From Isoetes taiwanensis (Eukaryota > Streptophyta > Lycopodiopsida > Isoetales > Isoetaceae), in the NCBI GenBank assembly GCA_021234155.1, contig JAJEKV010000035.1:2976001-3040000 (forward strand): a stretch of DNA of 64,000 nucleotides. Direction: 5' to 3'. This document shows, piece by piece, positions 1-13,057 of this stretch. The notes beneath the pieces were generated by a model. The model saw nothing but the letters and a program-made list of their open reading frames with translations. It had not been told where the DNA came from and ran no database searches. The position numbers were made by a program, and so were the translations under genes. The stretch's first letter is position 1, and each line of letters starts with the position of its first letter.

Positions 1-1380
1 GCCACTTGAAACTGCAGGTCGAATACGCCCAAAATTATGTTGTAACTCCATCGCACAGCTCAGTTTCCAGCCGGCAACAGTGGGCAAGCTCAACATAGGT
101 AATTTTTTTTTTTGGGCTCAATCTTGCATTCTGATTCTCATTTGCTTCAATACAGTTTTAGCAATCGAGTCTGAATCTGTTCTTCAACATCAAGAGTTGG
201 ACATGATTGATCCGGGCCTCTTTTAGAATAAGAACAGTGGCAAACATGCATGCCATATTTTTGCCATTGAAAGCATCTTCCTCCTCTTTTATATGCACGT
301 GATAAGCTCTTCTTGATAATCTCTGATAAGTTCTTCTTTCTTCAACCTCTCTTCTATAATGCAACTTGAAGAAAGAGGCATGTTCTCGGCTGATTATCTT
401 TACAATGGTGTCAATTCACTCTGCCCAGTGGTATGGTGAAAGGTCTGAGGTGGCTATATAATGTTGATGATCAGTCTGAACCCTTTGACATGTATAAGTT
501 GATTTTATCCAGATGGAATTATATGGATGTTAGCATTTGCTCTTTATATATTATATTGTCTATTCTCCATTTTAAAAATCTTTGCTTGTGTTGCAGATGG
601 ATTTGCAATTTCCAAATGGGCAGACAACAAGTGAAGGGACCGAAAGTGCATTTTCATCTGGATTTGATGGTCTTGGCTGATGGATTTGGTGATGTGCTTC
701 TTCCATCATTCGCTAATTCATAGTTGATAAGGCGTTTCCATCATTAGCTCAATATGGTAGTATAGAATCTTAATGGGAAACAACAATTACCAATCAATCC
801 AACTACCTGAGAAATCATTATCACTTTGTCTTAACCATTAGCTTGGTAAAGTGCAGGCCTAATGCCTAAGTTAAGGTAGAAGCCATGCCTGCTTAGGCAA
901 TCTAACCCAACTTCAATGGGTTTTCAGATTCCATCTAGGCTTCGCACTCTAAGTTTTACTGCATACATATCACATAAAGAAAGAAGTTTCTACTAGGAAG
1001 AAAGATTTATTCACTTCTGAAGCACGTAGTGATCATTCCAAAACCATCGATCTTGGCATATGAATTTGGTCCAGGTTATTTGGCTTGTCAATTTGCAGAA
1101 ACTTCAAATGAATTGTTGAAGGCACAGGGTTATTCTTGCTCTTAAAATTCCTGCTTCTTCAAATGAATTGTTGAAGGCACAGGCTTCAAATTGTTGGTCA
1201 TTATTATTGCTGATTTTGGTGCATGTTGTTGTTAAAAGACGTATGAATATTGGATCTAATGAAATTTTGTTCATCTTTTGGCATTCAGACATGGCAGATC
1301 AGGAGGCACAAGGGGATGGGGATGCTGAGATGGAGGAGCACGAGCTGGTGTTGGGCATGGTCTTGAGCACATGAGTGATA
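1..1380 (+). other. Intergenic; two exon-like snippets, no gene assignable
   Basis: No protein family is recognisable. A splice-acceptor-like tract (TGTTGCAG) ends at 596 and is followed by an open stretch whose translation begins MDLQFPNGQTTSEGTE and stops after about 27 codons. A second snippet at 1290-1374 begins MADQEAQGDGDAEMEE after a CATTCAG acceptor-like tract. Both could be terminal exons of unidentified or dead plant genes. A 31-bp direct repeat (core CTTCAAATGAATTGTTGAAG) occurs at 1102 and 1157, 55 bp apart. Confidence 0.2.
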
Positions 1381-1699
1381 ACTTAGATTTTATTTTTTAT
1401 TTTCATTCTTACATTTCTTTTTTCTTAGTACTACTGGAATAGTATCATATATAGAATTCTAGGTACGATTTTGTAGAGGTAATTATAGTTCAGTAAACAG
1501 TAGGTGTTAATGATAGGGAGATTGCCTCGTACTGGCGAGTTGATGTCCTTATCATCGTCATAGTAGATGTTGCTAGACGTAGGGTCCGTACGTAGCGTCG
1601 TTGGTGGTGCATGGCTCCTGTTCTTTTATTCTATTTTTTGATAGTATTCTTTTACTTTTTTCCTGAATCCTCAGTGTCTTTTTTGTGCTGTAATTTTAT

Positions 1700-2100
1700 A
1701 TCATACAAGAATTTAGCGCCGGCGGAGCCGGCGCCCTATGGACTCCTGGGAGCTGAACTAAAATACGATTATGACAAAATGTATTTTTTGAGACGTCAAC
1801 ATTGCAAACTACAAATTAGATGCATGACAAAATGCTCAAGTCAATAAGTCTCTCAAGAAAATTATAATTGTTTTATGAAAAAAGATCTAAAATTGTAGAT
1901 AGGCAGCATGTTGCCAAATTTGAGAGTGAGGACATGGAGTCAAAGAATGCAATTAGTTGCATTTTGAAAGCCTTATAAGCATGCCTTCTGAATAAAGTTG
2001 TATAACTTAGGAAGGTATTGTGTTGAAAAAACCATATTATGTATGTATGTTCTATTATAATTACAAGAAATTTATCGCGGCGGCCAAGGCCGCCGCGAAC
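1700..2100. repeat. Two GC-rich perfect hairpins in AT-rich DNA
   Basis: At 1714-1732 the sequence GCGCCGGC-gga-GCCGGCGC forms a perfect 8-bp stem. At 2076-2099 TCGCGGCGGCC-aa-GGCCGCCGCGA forms a perfect 11-bp stem. Both follow a similar leader (TACAAGAATTTA and TACAAGAAATTTA), which recalls the CACTACAAGAAA ends of CACTA transposons. A related GCCGCGAACATTTCT string recurs near 2531. They are probably parts of a miniature DNA transposon, but no complete element ends were found. Confidence 0.4.
1895..2065 (+). repeat. Dispersed repeat, copy A (partner at 12585-12725)
   Basis: The stretch containing AAATTTGAGAGTGAGGACAT, TTGCATT, AAAGCCTT and AAGCATGCCTTC is repeated with substitutions and small gaps at 12585-12725. 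In both places a GCGGCGG-type GC-rich string lies nearby. No coding capacity was seen, so it is a non-autonomous interspersed repeat of unknown class. Confidence 0.5.
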
Positions 2101-2599
2101 ATTTCTTTTGGTCGAGTGGATGCAAAAGCCACCTTATATAGAAGATACTTGGGAAAATGTCAAAATGTCATGGATGATGTCTGATATCGAAGGAAAAATA
2201 GTGATTGAAATTATCTTATGTCCTCAAAATTGTGTGGAAAAGATGTCTTGAATATGCATGGTGATCTAAATTCATTAAACAGCTTTGGCATCATCTTTTA
2301 ACACCTTCTTGATCCTAATCATTCTTGGCTTAAGCTTAAGAAACAGGTTCCATAGGAATTACGACTTCCCATGTTGGCATTTTAGTTATATGCAAAGCCT
2401 GCTCCTTTTTCTCTTGGGGATTAACAGCCTCCAATTGATCATTATTCATTTCTATATTAACATGGTGTTGTATCCCTACATCCTCTATTTTGCTCGTCTG
2501 TATGTCTCCAAAAGAAGAGGGTGCACATACCGCCGCGAACATTTCTCTAATTCCAACTCTATGAGTTGGACTTATGGAATTCCCTGCTATTTATGCTAA

Positions 2600-3480
2600 A
2601 TATTCTACTCTAGAAACATTTATAAGAAAGGCTAGGAAAACGAGTAATTCAAGGAAATCACTAGAGATTTTGCAGTAGCAAATGCACAAATTTAGAGGTT
2701 AAATTCTGGATTTAGGGTTGCCTACATGAACTTTTTTTTATTATGGATAATTATGGGAACCTACAAGCAAACTAGTAGATGAAGGAGTTGGAAAATGGTA
2801 GAATAAATCAAATCGTTAGTGCTAAAGACGAATTCCGGAGACTTTGTCAATCGGATTTTTGATCCCTGATGCCCGTAGTGGTTGTCTGAGATATTCGCCC
2901 TGTTCATCCTGATGCATTGTACCTGGCTGATATATAATAAATGCCATTCCCCCTATAATGCACTGTAGATGTCTGATATATAATAGATGCCAGTCGTTCC
3001 TTTTATGTCGATAATTTCACTTTTTATAAAAGAAGTTGATACCCCTTTCATAGTGTGGATTAATTAGTTTTTCTTTCTTTCTCTTTTCTTGCCCCCATAG
3101 CCACTTTTTTTAGCATCACCATCAAACATCCAAGACCTTCTCCAGGTCCATTGCTAACTTTTGCATGTTTGGATGCATGTAACCAAGACTTAATGCCTTA
3201 TAATTATTTATCTTGTTCCTTTTGATACTGGTTGAAGACTATGGGAGCTCATGTTGTGTACATGGAGTCTCCTAGATTATTCAAAATATTCTTCTAGATT
3301 TAACAAAGTGAATTGGGTGAGATCTTTCTTGTTCAAATGTTATTTTCGTTATGTTAAAGAATAGGAAATTTGTATCTGGATTTGACTCTACCAAATCTAC
3401 TAATATTGTCAAGCTATAGCTACAAGAGTATAACCATTTTTCATCACTTTAATATCACCTAAGATCTCAAAAAGTATTAA
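2600..3480. other. Intergenic, nothing recognised
   Basis: AT-rich sequence with no convincing reading frame, RNA gene or strong repeat structure. Confidence 0.5.
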
Positions 3481-3539
3481 GTGATATAAATGATGATATT
3501 CAAGGTACAGTGACACTACCAATGACAAGATTCTATCAT

Positions 3540-3835
3540 TTATAGCATCATCAACATCGTCATAAATTTGGTCAACAATTATATCAGTACTAATTAGTGA
3601 CAATACATGTGTTACTAATAGCGTCATGAATAATATCATATATTGTATCAACTTTACCATCATTTTTTACTCCAATGGTATTAATGGCAGTATACATGTT
3701 ATATCTTATGCCAATTACAGTATCACCCATAACTTCATCTATAGTATCACATATTGACAATATTATATCAGTGCTAGCATGTGATGCTATATGTGTCGAT
3801 AATAGCATCATGGATAATATCATTGTTGACCCTCA
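3540..3835. repeat. Imperfect tandem repeat, two units about 190 bp apart
   Basis: A block with ATTATATCAGT, ATGTGT, AATAGC and ATCATGGATAATATCAT near 3755-3825 repeats, with substitutions, a block at about 3560-3645. Short open frames across this region on both strands only reflect the repeat and are not called genes. Confidence 0.4.
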
Positions 3836-3849
3836 ACCTGACTTAAGAG

Positions 3850-6660
3850 TCAAACTCAAGAAGCCAACTCAAGCTTTAGGCTCAAGTTGGGGTTAGGACC
3901 TCCAGATCACCTTTTTTTTTTTTTTTTCAAGGTGGTTTTCTATTAATATAGAAAAGATTACAATATTGATCTCTAAAGATCAGATAGGAAGAATAAGCAT
4001 AGTGAAGCCCTGTTGGCCTGATACATAATATGCTCAAAAAGCTTTCTTACATCAGCATCTGACGAGAAAGTACAATTAACAGATAACGTATACTTTTCTC
4101 AAAAACATTTTGCAACCAGTTTTAAACCTGTAAGCAAAGGATAACAGAATGCAGGCTGAAGTATAACAGTACCCCAGCTGCCCTCAAGCTTAGTAGTACT
4201 TGACATTGACACAGGCATATCAGAACCTGGTCTAAAGTGCTGCAAGCATATCAGTACTTGAGCATATGATTGGATATCAGTATCCACATAAAAAATGTTC
4301 AAGCATAGCAGTACTTGAAACATTTTAAATCCCTAGCATGCACAAATTAGAAAACTTGATATCAAAGAGTCCCATACCTCCGAGTGTATCATGCGCGCTA
4401 ATCAATGCAGCATTGTCGGGATCACTTAAGGTGATCAGTCTTTTCAAGAAAAAATAGGCCACAACATGCAAAAGAATCAAATACTCATACCTTCCCAATT
4501 CTGGATCATTAGAGGAAAAATGAGATCACATTTTGTCCCATTAAGGGATGCTTAAAATGCCATGTCAGCTTTTTAAACTGTCCAATAAGAGAAGACCTCC
4601 AGTATATCTTATTCCAGTATTATGTGGCAGCCTGTAATTAATGCAGCTGCAACTAACTTCTGTGGTATCATTTTTTCATTATAACTTTTGATCCAGAACT
4701 CCGATTCAAAAACGTTTTGTAGCAATGGGTCAAGAACTATTGTGTTCCAGACCTTGTTTAGTAAACTTATGACAGTTCAAATTTCAATAGGCATTCTTGA
4801 ATTGATTGAACATATAGGATTTGAAACCATGTTGTTACTTCAAGTTTCCATGCCGGTAAGGTAGATGTGTATTGCATACTACTAGTTTGGATTGGTAGTT
4901 TTCTATTTGATGTGGATGCACCTCTAGATTGCATATATTTTACCATTTTTTTTTTGGCGTCCAGATGGATACTTCCTACTATTCTTGACCCAAAGCCGTG
5001 GGAAGTGTCACAATGGTCCTTGTTTGTTTATATTTGTTAAGTCAGAAAACATTTTGCTCTTAGCTTTATACTTGAGTTGAGCCGTATCTTCGAACCTTGC
5101 TTAATTCTCATCGGCATAAGCATGAGTTGCCAATTGCCAAGATTGAGAACGGCACCATACGAGAATATCAATGCTTTTCGACCTTCTCTTAGCGGCTGAC
5201 AGATAGTTGATAGTTCAATGGTGGGAACTCAAGAATCTTGATAGCCTAATTGCTTTTGTGCAGTTCTTCATATCTGTGCTTCATGATTGGGCTTTCAAGT
5301 GTAATCTTAAGTTCCACTTCTGCTTTATGATTGCTTCTGTAAAAAATGAAGCAGCGGCGATTGTTTCAAGTGTAAGGAAAATTAAAGCTAGCGGGACTCA
5401 AAGCTAGCAGCACTGTCGCAAGCAAAATGAAGCATCGGGGAAGATTTGGCAAAGGGTCGATCCATCGTGTTCATTTTAGGCAGAAACAATCTGACCTTCT
5501 AGATGACGGAAGCTTCCGGATGCAGGAATTTCCTATGCCGGAATTTCCTATGGCATGGCATGCATAACATGAAATAAAATGATATCCACCACTCTTTTGA
5601 CAAATCATCATTCAATAATTGCTGCCATAATCAGTGCCAGAGACTTCTGTTCATGAATAAGCCGTGAACAGAAGAGTGCTTGCAGTTGATTGACCAGTAA
5701 ATGTGGCGCACAAATAACAATGATGTTCTATATCCAACTGCTCCAACATCAAGAAAATCCGTGCCATATAAGGCCCATGTAACCAAAGTCCCAATGATGT
5801 TGCATCAAATCTGCCGTGGCATGATGATACCAGAAACAGCAGCCAAACTTTTCCAAAGGTATAAATTCCTGTAAAAACAGTGACGTAAGCACATTATAAC
5901 ATGTGTGAAAGACAATAAAGAGTGTATGGTGTTCTAGTTGACAAATTAGCAGAAGCTAAAGCACATATAATACAATAGAATCAGGTTCACATCACTGCGT
6001 ATGAATTTCACTTGAATGAGTACAGGCAAATGCAAAAGATTGTTTCAAAATATTTGTACAACATCTATCAATCATATCATATTACGACATGTATCAAGCA
6101 TATCTTGTATACTTAGCAGGATTTGGCAGGACGCCACATTGGCATTGATCACATTAGACTCACAACTGACGACCTGCACATAGTGTACATGAGGATTAAC
6201 GAATTTATCTCTTTAACACATTCATCTGACTATTAAACTGTCTTCAAAGGAAACAAAGTTATCACTAGGCCAACTTAGAAAAATGTGGATGAGTTGCATT
6301 TGCAAGTCTCTCCACTAAACACCAACGTGAATAACAGATTCTGTAACTTTGGTTGAAATCTTTGCAGACTGGGAGACTGATTCCAAGTACCATGAACCTT
6401 CCGAATTTTACTTTTCAGTATCCTTTCACTTGTAGACGAAAAAACTAAGACCAATAATTTCGTTCTTATATGGGTCTATCAACTGTTTAAATAGTTACAT
6501 TCTATGCATGTTAAGCGGAAGATAACTAGGTCACTTGGAATTCTCATTGCCTCAACACCATTTCATCACCTAATATTTGTCATCTATCAGATGCCTGCAA
6601 GAAGTGAAAAGCATGCATGTTCTTATCTGCTAGAATTACAATGGGCTAGAACAGCAAAAG
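3850..6660. other. Intergenic, nothing recognised
   Basis: AT-rich DNA with a poly(T) tract at 3910-3928. A short direct repeat (GGAATTTCCTATG) lies at 5525-5555. The GCTTCCGGATGC string near 5512 recurs at 9681 beside the 9.4-9.7 kb tandem duplication. No gene was found on either strand. Confidence 0.4.
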
Positions 6661-6669
6661 GACATATAG

Positions 6670-7066
6670 ATACTGCATCTTAAAGTAGTTGGTATCCGTT
6701 CAACAGTGCACTTATGAACCTGTGTGCACTAGCCATCTCTGCTGCTGCTATTACTGCTGTCTCAGATGCTCCTTCAACATTGCAGGTTCTTGTTGAACTA
6801 GACCAGTGTGTTTCCGAAGTGATCTCAGCTGCATTTGACATATATCAATACCATCTATCATCACCTTTCTAGATGCTGAACCGTAAAATCTAGCAATCAG
6901 GGAAATAATTTAATCCTGTGCCACTGGCTCCAACCAATGCATGGCTAGTGCCTGCCTTCACTTTAAAATTCAAATTATCAAATATGGTTAAGTCTGACCT
7001 AGAAGAGTAGCTGAATACCACATTTTGGAATACCATTGGAGTAACCCATACACCACAACTACTAAT
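6670..7066 (-). pseudogene. ABC transporter B (MDR/P-glycoprotein type) nucleotide-binding domain fragment
   Basis: Read on the minus strand, the segment first gives VVFSYSSRSDLTIFDNLNF and then ALVGASGTG, the start of an ABCB nucleotide-binding domain up to the Walker A loop. Downstream, in other frames, come LIARFYG, KVMIDGIDI, SLRKHTGLVQQEPAM (A-loop to Q-loop region) and EGASETAVIAAAEMASAHRF. These match ABCB exporters in order. The Walker A lysine and following Ser/Thr are lost at a frameshift (GASGTG is followed by LN), and the segment normally between QQEPA and EGAS is deleted. The signature motif and Walker B are absent. It is a dead fragment of an auxin/xenobiotic-exporter-type gene. 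No transmembrane domain was found nearby. Confidence 0.8.
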
Positions 7067-7079
7067 ACCACCTGCCAAA

Positions 7080-9390
7080 TGACACCAGGCCTAGGCCCCA
7101 GGAGCCACAATATAATAACTTACTAGTCTTAGAATTATTAAACTTAGATGTTATTATTCCATATTCATGAAGCTCAATCATTCACAACAAAGCAAAATCT
7201 TAAAGGAATTACTATGGTGTTACATGCCAAACCCCTGCCATCTAGTGATGCTCTGCATGACTTTGCGGCATTTCAATAACTATTTTAACTATTCCATGAT
7301 TCTCTATGTCTTTTTTTTGGTTTATTAATTACTCATCAAGATGTTAACTAAGAATAGAACAACATCAACAAAAGGACACAAACCGAGAATAGACAACGAA
7401 CCCAAAAAAAACCTACCCAAAACTTTGATTGGAGCATCGATTACCCTTTTAACAACCTGCACGTAGCTTAATCTAATATTGAAGACCAAAATCAGAGAGC
7501 TTACTGAAATAAGACGAATCTGTTTAGAAGCCCCTTGCCATAAACGATCTGAAGCAGCCCGATTTGAGAGTAGGAGCCGCTTGTGGACTCTTAAATATGC
7601 ATGCATTCAAGAACATATGGCAGAGCTGTCGTCAGGATGTGGCATAGCTGTCTCCAGGCGAATTCCGACAGTAAAAAACAACCACAAAGATCCGGCAATG
7701 TGGCAAGAAGAGCTTGAGCAAAAAACAGCCACAAAGATCCGACAATGTGGCAAGAAGAGCTTGAGCATGGCTGCCATAGCCCGATCAGATCAAGCTGGAG
7801 CGACCGCCATATGTTTGAAGGGATTGTCGAAAAGAACAAGGTGCTGCACACTGAGGGTTGCCATCCATGGCCGGAGGGTGAAGTGGCTTAAATCATAGTT
7901 CGAAGTCATGTTTTGACCAATTCAAATTTTTACTTCAAGACAATAGAATACTTGATAACATACGAAACAATGTATGAAGCCTGCGCAGATTCATGAATGC
8001 TATCACTCCACCATTGAGTTTTCCAAGAGGCCTTTAAATCCTCCATGGGTTTGAAACTGCATCGTACATAGCTTTGAGAGGATCTTATAACGGTTAATGT
8101 GATAGAAATGGTTTTGCAGAACGTCCATGGATTTCGCATTACCAAAGCTCTCAAATATTTTCTCTCATTTTCCAGAATGAGATGCAATAGATTGCTACCA
8201 ATCTTAGAGAAATTCCAAGCGACTAGAAGCTTGATCCTTGCCCTGCCAGTTACCTCCGTGGACTGCATATATTGCCTCCGTGGACTGCAATATTTTTGTA
8301 GCTTTCGCAACACCATTGTGATTATTATTTTGGTCGCCAATATAATATACTATTTGCATTGTTTTGGATATCTGAAATGGAAGACCATTGTGATTATTAT
8401 TTTAGTCACCAATATATTATATGCATTGTTTTTAATATCTGAAATGGATTGTTATGTCATTATCTCCAACCTAGGTTGTAACTCATGTTTTTAACTTCCA
8501 TGTCAAATGACAAAATTTTGAAAGAAAGATTTATTACAGTATTACCATTGATGCACATCTTTACACATGGTTTATCAACAAAATTTCCCACGTTAGCAAA
8601 GAAGAAAATCAAATGACTTAAGTGGATCTAGCCTTGGCATTCCTGTGTTGCATTGCCTGACAAAAACATGCATGTCAAGGGCAGTATTATAACCAGAATT
8701 TAATTATCATAGGCTAGTAAATTGTAACAATGAACACTACATTTCAATTCCCAGTGCAAGGGATTAAAAAACCAATGCTTTCCATTCATTACGTGCCCCG
8801 TGTAAGATTTATTCACATTTTTTTTCCTGGCCTTGCCATAGTCAATCCTTCAGGACATCTTTGTCCTGCTGGTTTAATTACACCCAACTTCTTTGATGGG
8901 ATGCAGACCAACATCAACAACAAAAGAATTGGAGACAACATACCCAACAACTTGCATAAACAGATTTTTAGGAAAGCCCCATACATTCTGTTAGCCAGAT
9001 CTAAGCTGCTCTGTTCTATTCTGTTCCAAATTTCTATATTGTTGGCAGAATAAGTGTCCAACTTACAAGTGTTCCTGTCTTGGAGCCTATGAAAAAGAAT
9101 GAAACAAACTAAAAATGATAAAAACAAAGGATCATTTTCTAGTACAGAAACGGAAAAGGTAGCACACCTTTGTTGCGCAAAGGCTAGGGAAGATATCCTT
9201 AACATCAACACGGGCAACATGATCGGTGACATATTCTTGACTTGATCTTTTAATATGGCAAGTTTCTTTGTGGATGTACTCAACATGATCACTGCGGTTG
9301 CCCTCCATGGGAGGGTGAAGTGGCTTAAATCATAATTCAAAGTCATGTTTAAAAATAAGACTCGCCATTTTAAGTACCTTTTCCCCGACA
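7080..9390. repeat. Intergenic with local tandem duplications
   Basis: A 47-bp tandem duplication (CCACAAAGATCC core) lies at 7682 and 7729. A 72-bp tandem duplication lies at 8312-8455 (units start ACCATTGTGATTATTATTTT). A short CTCCGTGGACTGCA repeat lies at 8252-8288. A string GGTGAAGTGGCTTAAATCAT is shared by 7877 and 9314. Long open frames cross this region on the minus strand (7930-8340, 8813-9484), but neither shows a recognisable domain and the second runs through repeat sequence. Confidence 0.45.
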
Positions 9391-9705
9391 AGCCTTGAAG
9401 AAAGATCAGCCCTAAGCTCATCTTCACTTTGTTGTGAGCCTGATTAACATGTTCCAAAAGTGCATTTGCCCTTTGTCTTTGCACTATCGTGAGTCGATGC
9501 TATAGCATCATGCTTACGGCAATAACTTCGGATGCTTCATCTTTTCAAAGAAGCCTTGAAGAAAGATCAGCCCTAAGCTCATCTTCACTTTGTTGTGAGG
9601 CCGATTAACATGTTCCAAAAGTGCATTTGCCCTTTGTCTTTGCACTATCGTGAGTCGATGCTATAGCATCATGCTTACGACGCTTCCGGATGCTTCATCT
9701 TTTGC
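9391..9705. repeat. 161-bp tandem duplication
   Basis: The unit beginning AGCCTTGAAGAAAGATCAGC at 9391 repeats almost perfectly at 9552, a period of 161 bp. The near identity implies a recent local duplication. Confidence 0.85.
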
Positions 9706-11850
9706 TAATTGTAATTTGTTCCCTTTGCCGATGCGGCATTGATTATTGCGGGGCACAATTGTAATCTGTCATGATGGGCGCACAAAGTTTTCGTCACACC
9801 ACCACGTAACTTGTAACTGTTGGTCCATAGCCTTTGTATATCTCCCTTTCCACTTTCGACTAAACTAGATCATTGCTTCCTCCAAGCTGTTTAAGAAGCT
9901 CAAAGACGTTGTTGCTCAAGAATGCTTATGTTCACTTCTAACATTGATTGCGGCGTGATGGACCGTTCGGATCTGATTTGAAGTCGGACATGACCAACTC
10001 ATATCTCTTCTTCCATTCAAATGTTTCCTTCAAAGCGGCGGTTTTACATTTGTAGACATATATTTGTGCTCTCTTCTAAGCGGTCAGACTTCAATTTGTG
10101 TTTACGCACATATTGCGAGTAGTTTTTTCATTTGCACGATAGAAGCGGCATCGCGTATGGGTCCATCTAGGGCTGCCAAAAGAGATAGATCAAGATATGG
10201 AGCAAGTAAACCATCACCTAAGCTACGCAATCATCAATATAAAGGTACCTTTGAAACTGGAATAAGACTTTATGAAACCATGTATACGCAGATGAATTAG
10301 ACAATAAGAGCTATGCGATGATGTGTAAGCCACGTTTTTGGAACATCAAAAAAAAAAATCATAGTCGTTATGTTTGAAACTCTTAATTTTTCAAAGTCTT
10401 GTTGTTCTAAAAACCGATCCTTTGTGCCTTTGCACCAAATCTCATTTTACATTTTTTGAGTCTCTATTATTATATAAGATTGCCTTCCATTGGATTCGTT
10501 TTTCCGGTGATCCCTTTCCCTCTCAAATAATATGGCTTCTTGTTCTTGAGTGTCTTTTCGTGACAATTTTCTTGGATACAGTTTCTCATTATCAGTTGTT
10601 GAAACGTGGTATCTTTGAAGAGGCACCGCACCCTTATGTTGTGATAATAGATTAAATATGGCTATCGGACAAAGGCACCCATTGAGAACCTCATATTACA
10701 CGGAGGTCAAATTTCAAATAGCTTTGGACTAAATTACGGAAGGTATTCAAGTAGTGGTTCCTATGATTCTTGTTTCAAGAAATTTTGGTTACCACAAGTC
10801 GGATAAAGCTGCTCCACATGATCTTTGATTCAAAGCTGTTACAACCTTGATAATAGTTAATGATCCGATTTCTTTGGAATGGTGAGGTGGGTTGATATTG
10901 AAAGCTTGATCGGACCCGGAGGACTATCAACACTCGAAGACCAACATTGGTCCAAAGACCCTTGTGATCAACTCTCAACGATCTAGACAATTACAATATA
11001 ATTTAGGAGATTGTTCACCTCTTTATCGAAAAGTCCATGAGCTCCCTCCACTTGCTAGGAGCAAAGCATGATTGCATATATTGGAGAAGCAAACAACTTT
11101 ATTTCTGCAAAATGGATCTTTAATCGGGTTTACAATAATGAAAGAAACCAAACATTAAAATCAAAATTGGCACTTTGCCAAGACGAGCAAACTTCCCAAA
11201 TTTGTCTTTATCAACTTGTTTAATGCTATGTTTATTATGTGTACAGATCTGCAATAGCGGGATCCATAATGTCATATACTTTCAAGATCATAGCCGGTAA
11301 AACTCAGTTAAGAGCCGTTCCAAGCCTCTAGGCCAGAAACATACGAGTACAGAAGGGGATTGGTAGAAACAAGGTGAAAGAAAAGAACTTCCAGACTTTG
11401 CACCAAACATTATAGAAACTTTAGTATCTCCGCAATATGTGAAACCATTATGCATGGCGAATTTGAAGACGGGAACTGTAGATTCCTTGCAGAACTAACC
11501 ATAAAGAATCTGAACATATTGGGCTTCTACACTGGGACTCCATCTCCTTTTGTTCCCAATTCCCCACTGTGTACATCCCGTATCAAGCTTGAAGGAATTG
11601 TCTTCATGTGTCCAGATCACAAGTCATAATAAAAGTTTTTCTCGATGGCAATCTTGACTCGGATAAAGCTAATACCAAATAATCTCACAAGCCTATTCTT
11701 CTTTATTACAATACAACAATTAAGAATAACCCACCTAATGACCAAAAGCTCTCATGAGTATATTCTTCATAACCAGTGCCATCTCAAAATGTAGTGCTTT
11801 ATGCAGACCAGATTGCATGGAGTGAAAGTAGACATGATAGTACACTTACA
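9705..11850. other. Intergenic, nothing recognised
   Basis: No protein family or RNA gene was recognised. An open stretch at 10158-10245 reads MGPSRAAKRDRSRYGASKPS and ends at a GTACC, so an exon remnant is possible but unsupported. Confidence 0.35.
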
Positions 11851-12092
11851 TCCCATATGTGATCATAATCTCCAATATCATTATGAGAGGCTTGCCTAAC
11901 TTTCATCTCCATGTCCCCAAGAATTTGAAGACAGTTATGTTCCTGCTCTACCTGGACCTTCTGTTTGTAAGCCTGACAAAAAGAAAACAAAGTTATCAAT
12001 CGAAGACCTTGCAGTGCATGCTCTGCGCTAGATTTAGTCCTCACAAATCTTGAAGTCCTGCTTGCCCACGACCGATTGCTACCACCATATGA
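11848..12092 (-). pseudogene. RBOH-like fragment fused to an unidentified exon-like stretch
   Basis: On the minus strand, 12092-11994 reads SNRSWASRTSRFVRTKSSAE followed by HALQGLRLIT. This resembles the short conserved block before the EF-hands of plant respiratory-burst oxidases (pattern R-x-x-RTKSxAxxALxGLxxI). The frame continues through TTTTTGTCAG into an exon-like segment (AYKQKVQVEQEHNCLQILGD) that ends at GTAAGT. That second part is not RBOH and was not identified. No FAD, NADPH or heme domains occur nearby, so this is a fragment, possibly chimeric. Confidence 0.4.
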
Positions 12093-12389
12093 AGACAGGC
12101 GAATACAGGCGACTGGATAATCCAACGGTATCTTCTGCACACTCCTCACATGACTGCATCACAGCTATATCTCCATTCCAAAGCTTTGCTTTTTAACCTC
12201 TTCGGATGGAACAATTTCTATCATCTAAGCTCCAGACTCCACAACATTTGCAAAACGGCATAGGAGTAGTCTGTTATCAAGCACGATTCATGCCCTGCCC
12301 TGCCCGTTACCCGGTTGCATGCAACATCCTCCATCCAGAACGCACGAGACCGCCAATTTACAGGGAGGATGGGGTTTTTAGCAGTCAGC

Positions 12390-12472
12390 AGCATATCCTA
12401 GGTATATTCTAACATATACCTAGGATATGCTACAAACCCACATAAACAAGGGTTTGCCCCCCTAGGGGCAAC
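12390..12472. repeat. Two adjacent hairpins
   Basis: 12390-12407 (AGCATATCCTAGGTATAT) and 12414-12431 are perfect 18-bp inverted repeats with a 6-nt loop. Next, GGGTTTGCCCC / GGGGCAACCC at 12450-12473 form a second stem with one unpaired base. The pair may be a fold-back mobile element or a small-RNA precursor. Confidence 0.55.
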
Positions 12473-12584
12473 CCAAAAACGTGGCAACAAAAGGGATAAC
12501 TAGGATTGCGGCGGAGAACCATGAAAATAAAAAAAAGAAAAAAGAAAAATTTCAAACACAATTACATATGTGTTGATAAGGAAC

Positions 12585-12725
12585 ATAGCAATGTTGCTAA
12601 ATTTGAGAGTGAGGATATGGAACTATTAATTGCATTCTAAAAGCCTTGTAAGCATGCCTTCAGGTAACTTAGCAAGGCTTTGTGCATTCAAGAACCAAAT
12701 TGTGTATGTTTCATTATAATTAAGG
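12585..12725 (+). repeat. Dispersed repeat, copy B (partner at 1895-2065)
   Basis: This matches the 1.9-2.07 kb segment (AAATTTGAGAGTGAGGA, AATTGCATT, AAGCATGCCTTCAG, TATAATTA) with scattered differences. Confidence 0.5.
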
Positions 12726-13057
12726 AGTGTTGCAATGTGTAATGATGGCAATGAAAATTATTGCTTGATCGAGTCAGCACCGCTACCCAGGAAAATCGAC
12801 ACAAACGGCACTGCTATTTTAGCATCGGCCTGGTGATTGAGCATGGTGCACCTTAGTATTTCGTAATTGATAAATAGCTCTAAAGCATTAGGGGCAATAA
12901 TACATTTTATACCATAGGTGAAAATATGTTCAAGACAATAAAACAATGCTTTATTTACACTATTGCTAGAAGGTGAGAACCCATAAATCGGATTCTGCAC
13001 CATCGAGTAACTCAGATAGGGGGAAGAAGAGGCCGATGGCATTTCTTCTGTATACAG

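Noticed and set aside
8813-9484. 223-codon minus-strand ORF
   Set aside because: No recognisable domain, runs through the 161-bp tandem duplication and a dispersed repeat, and lacks consistent coding character.
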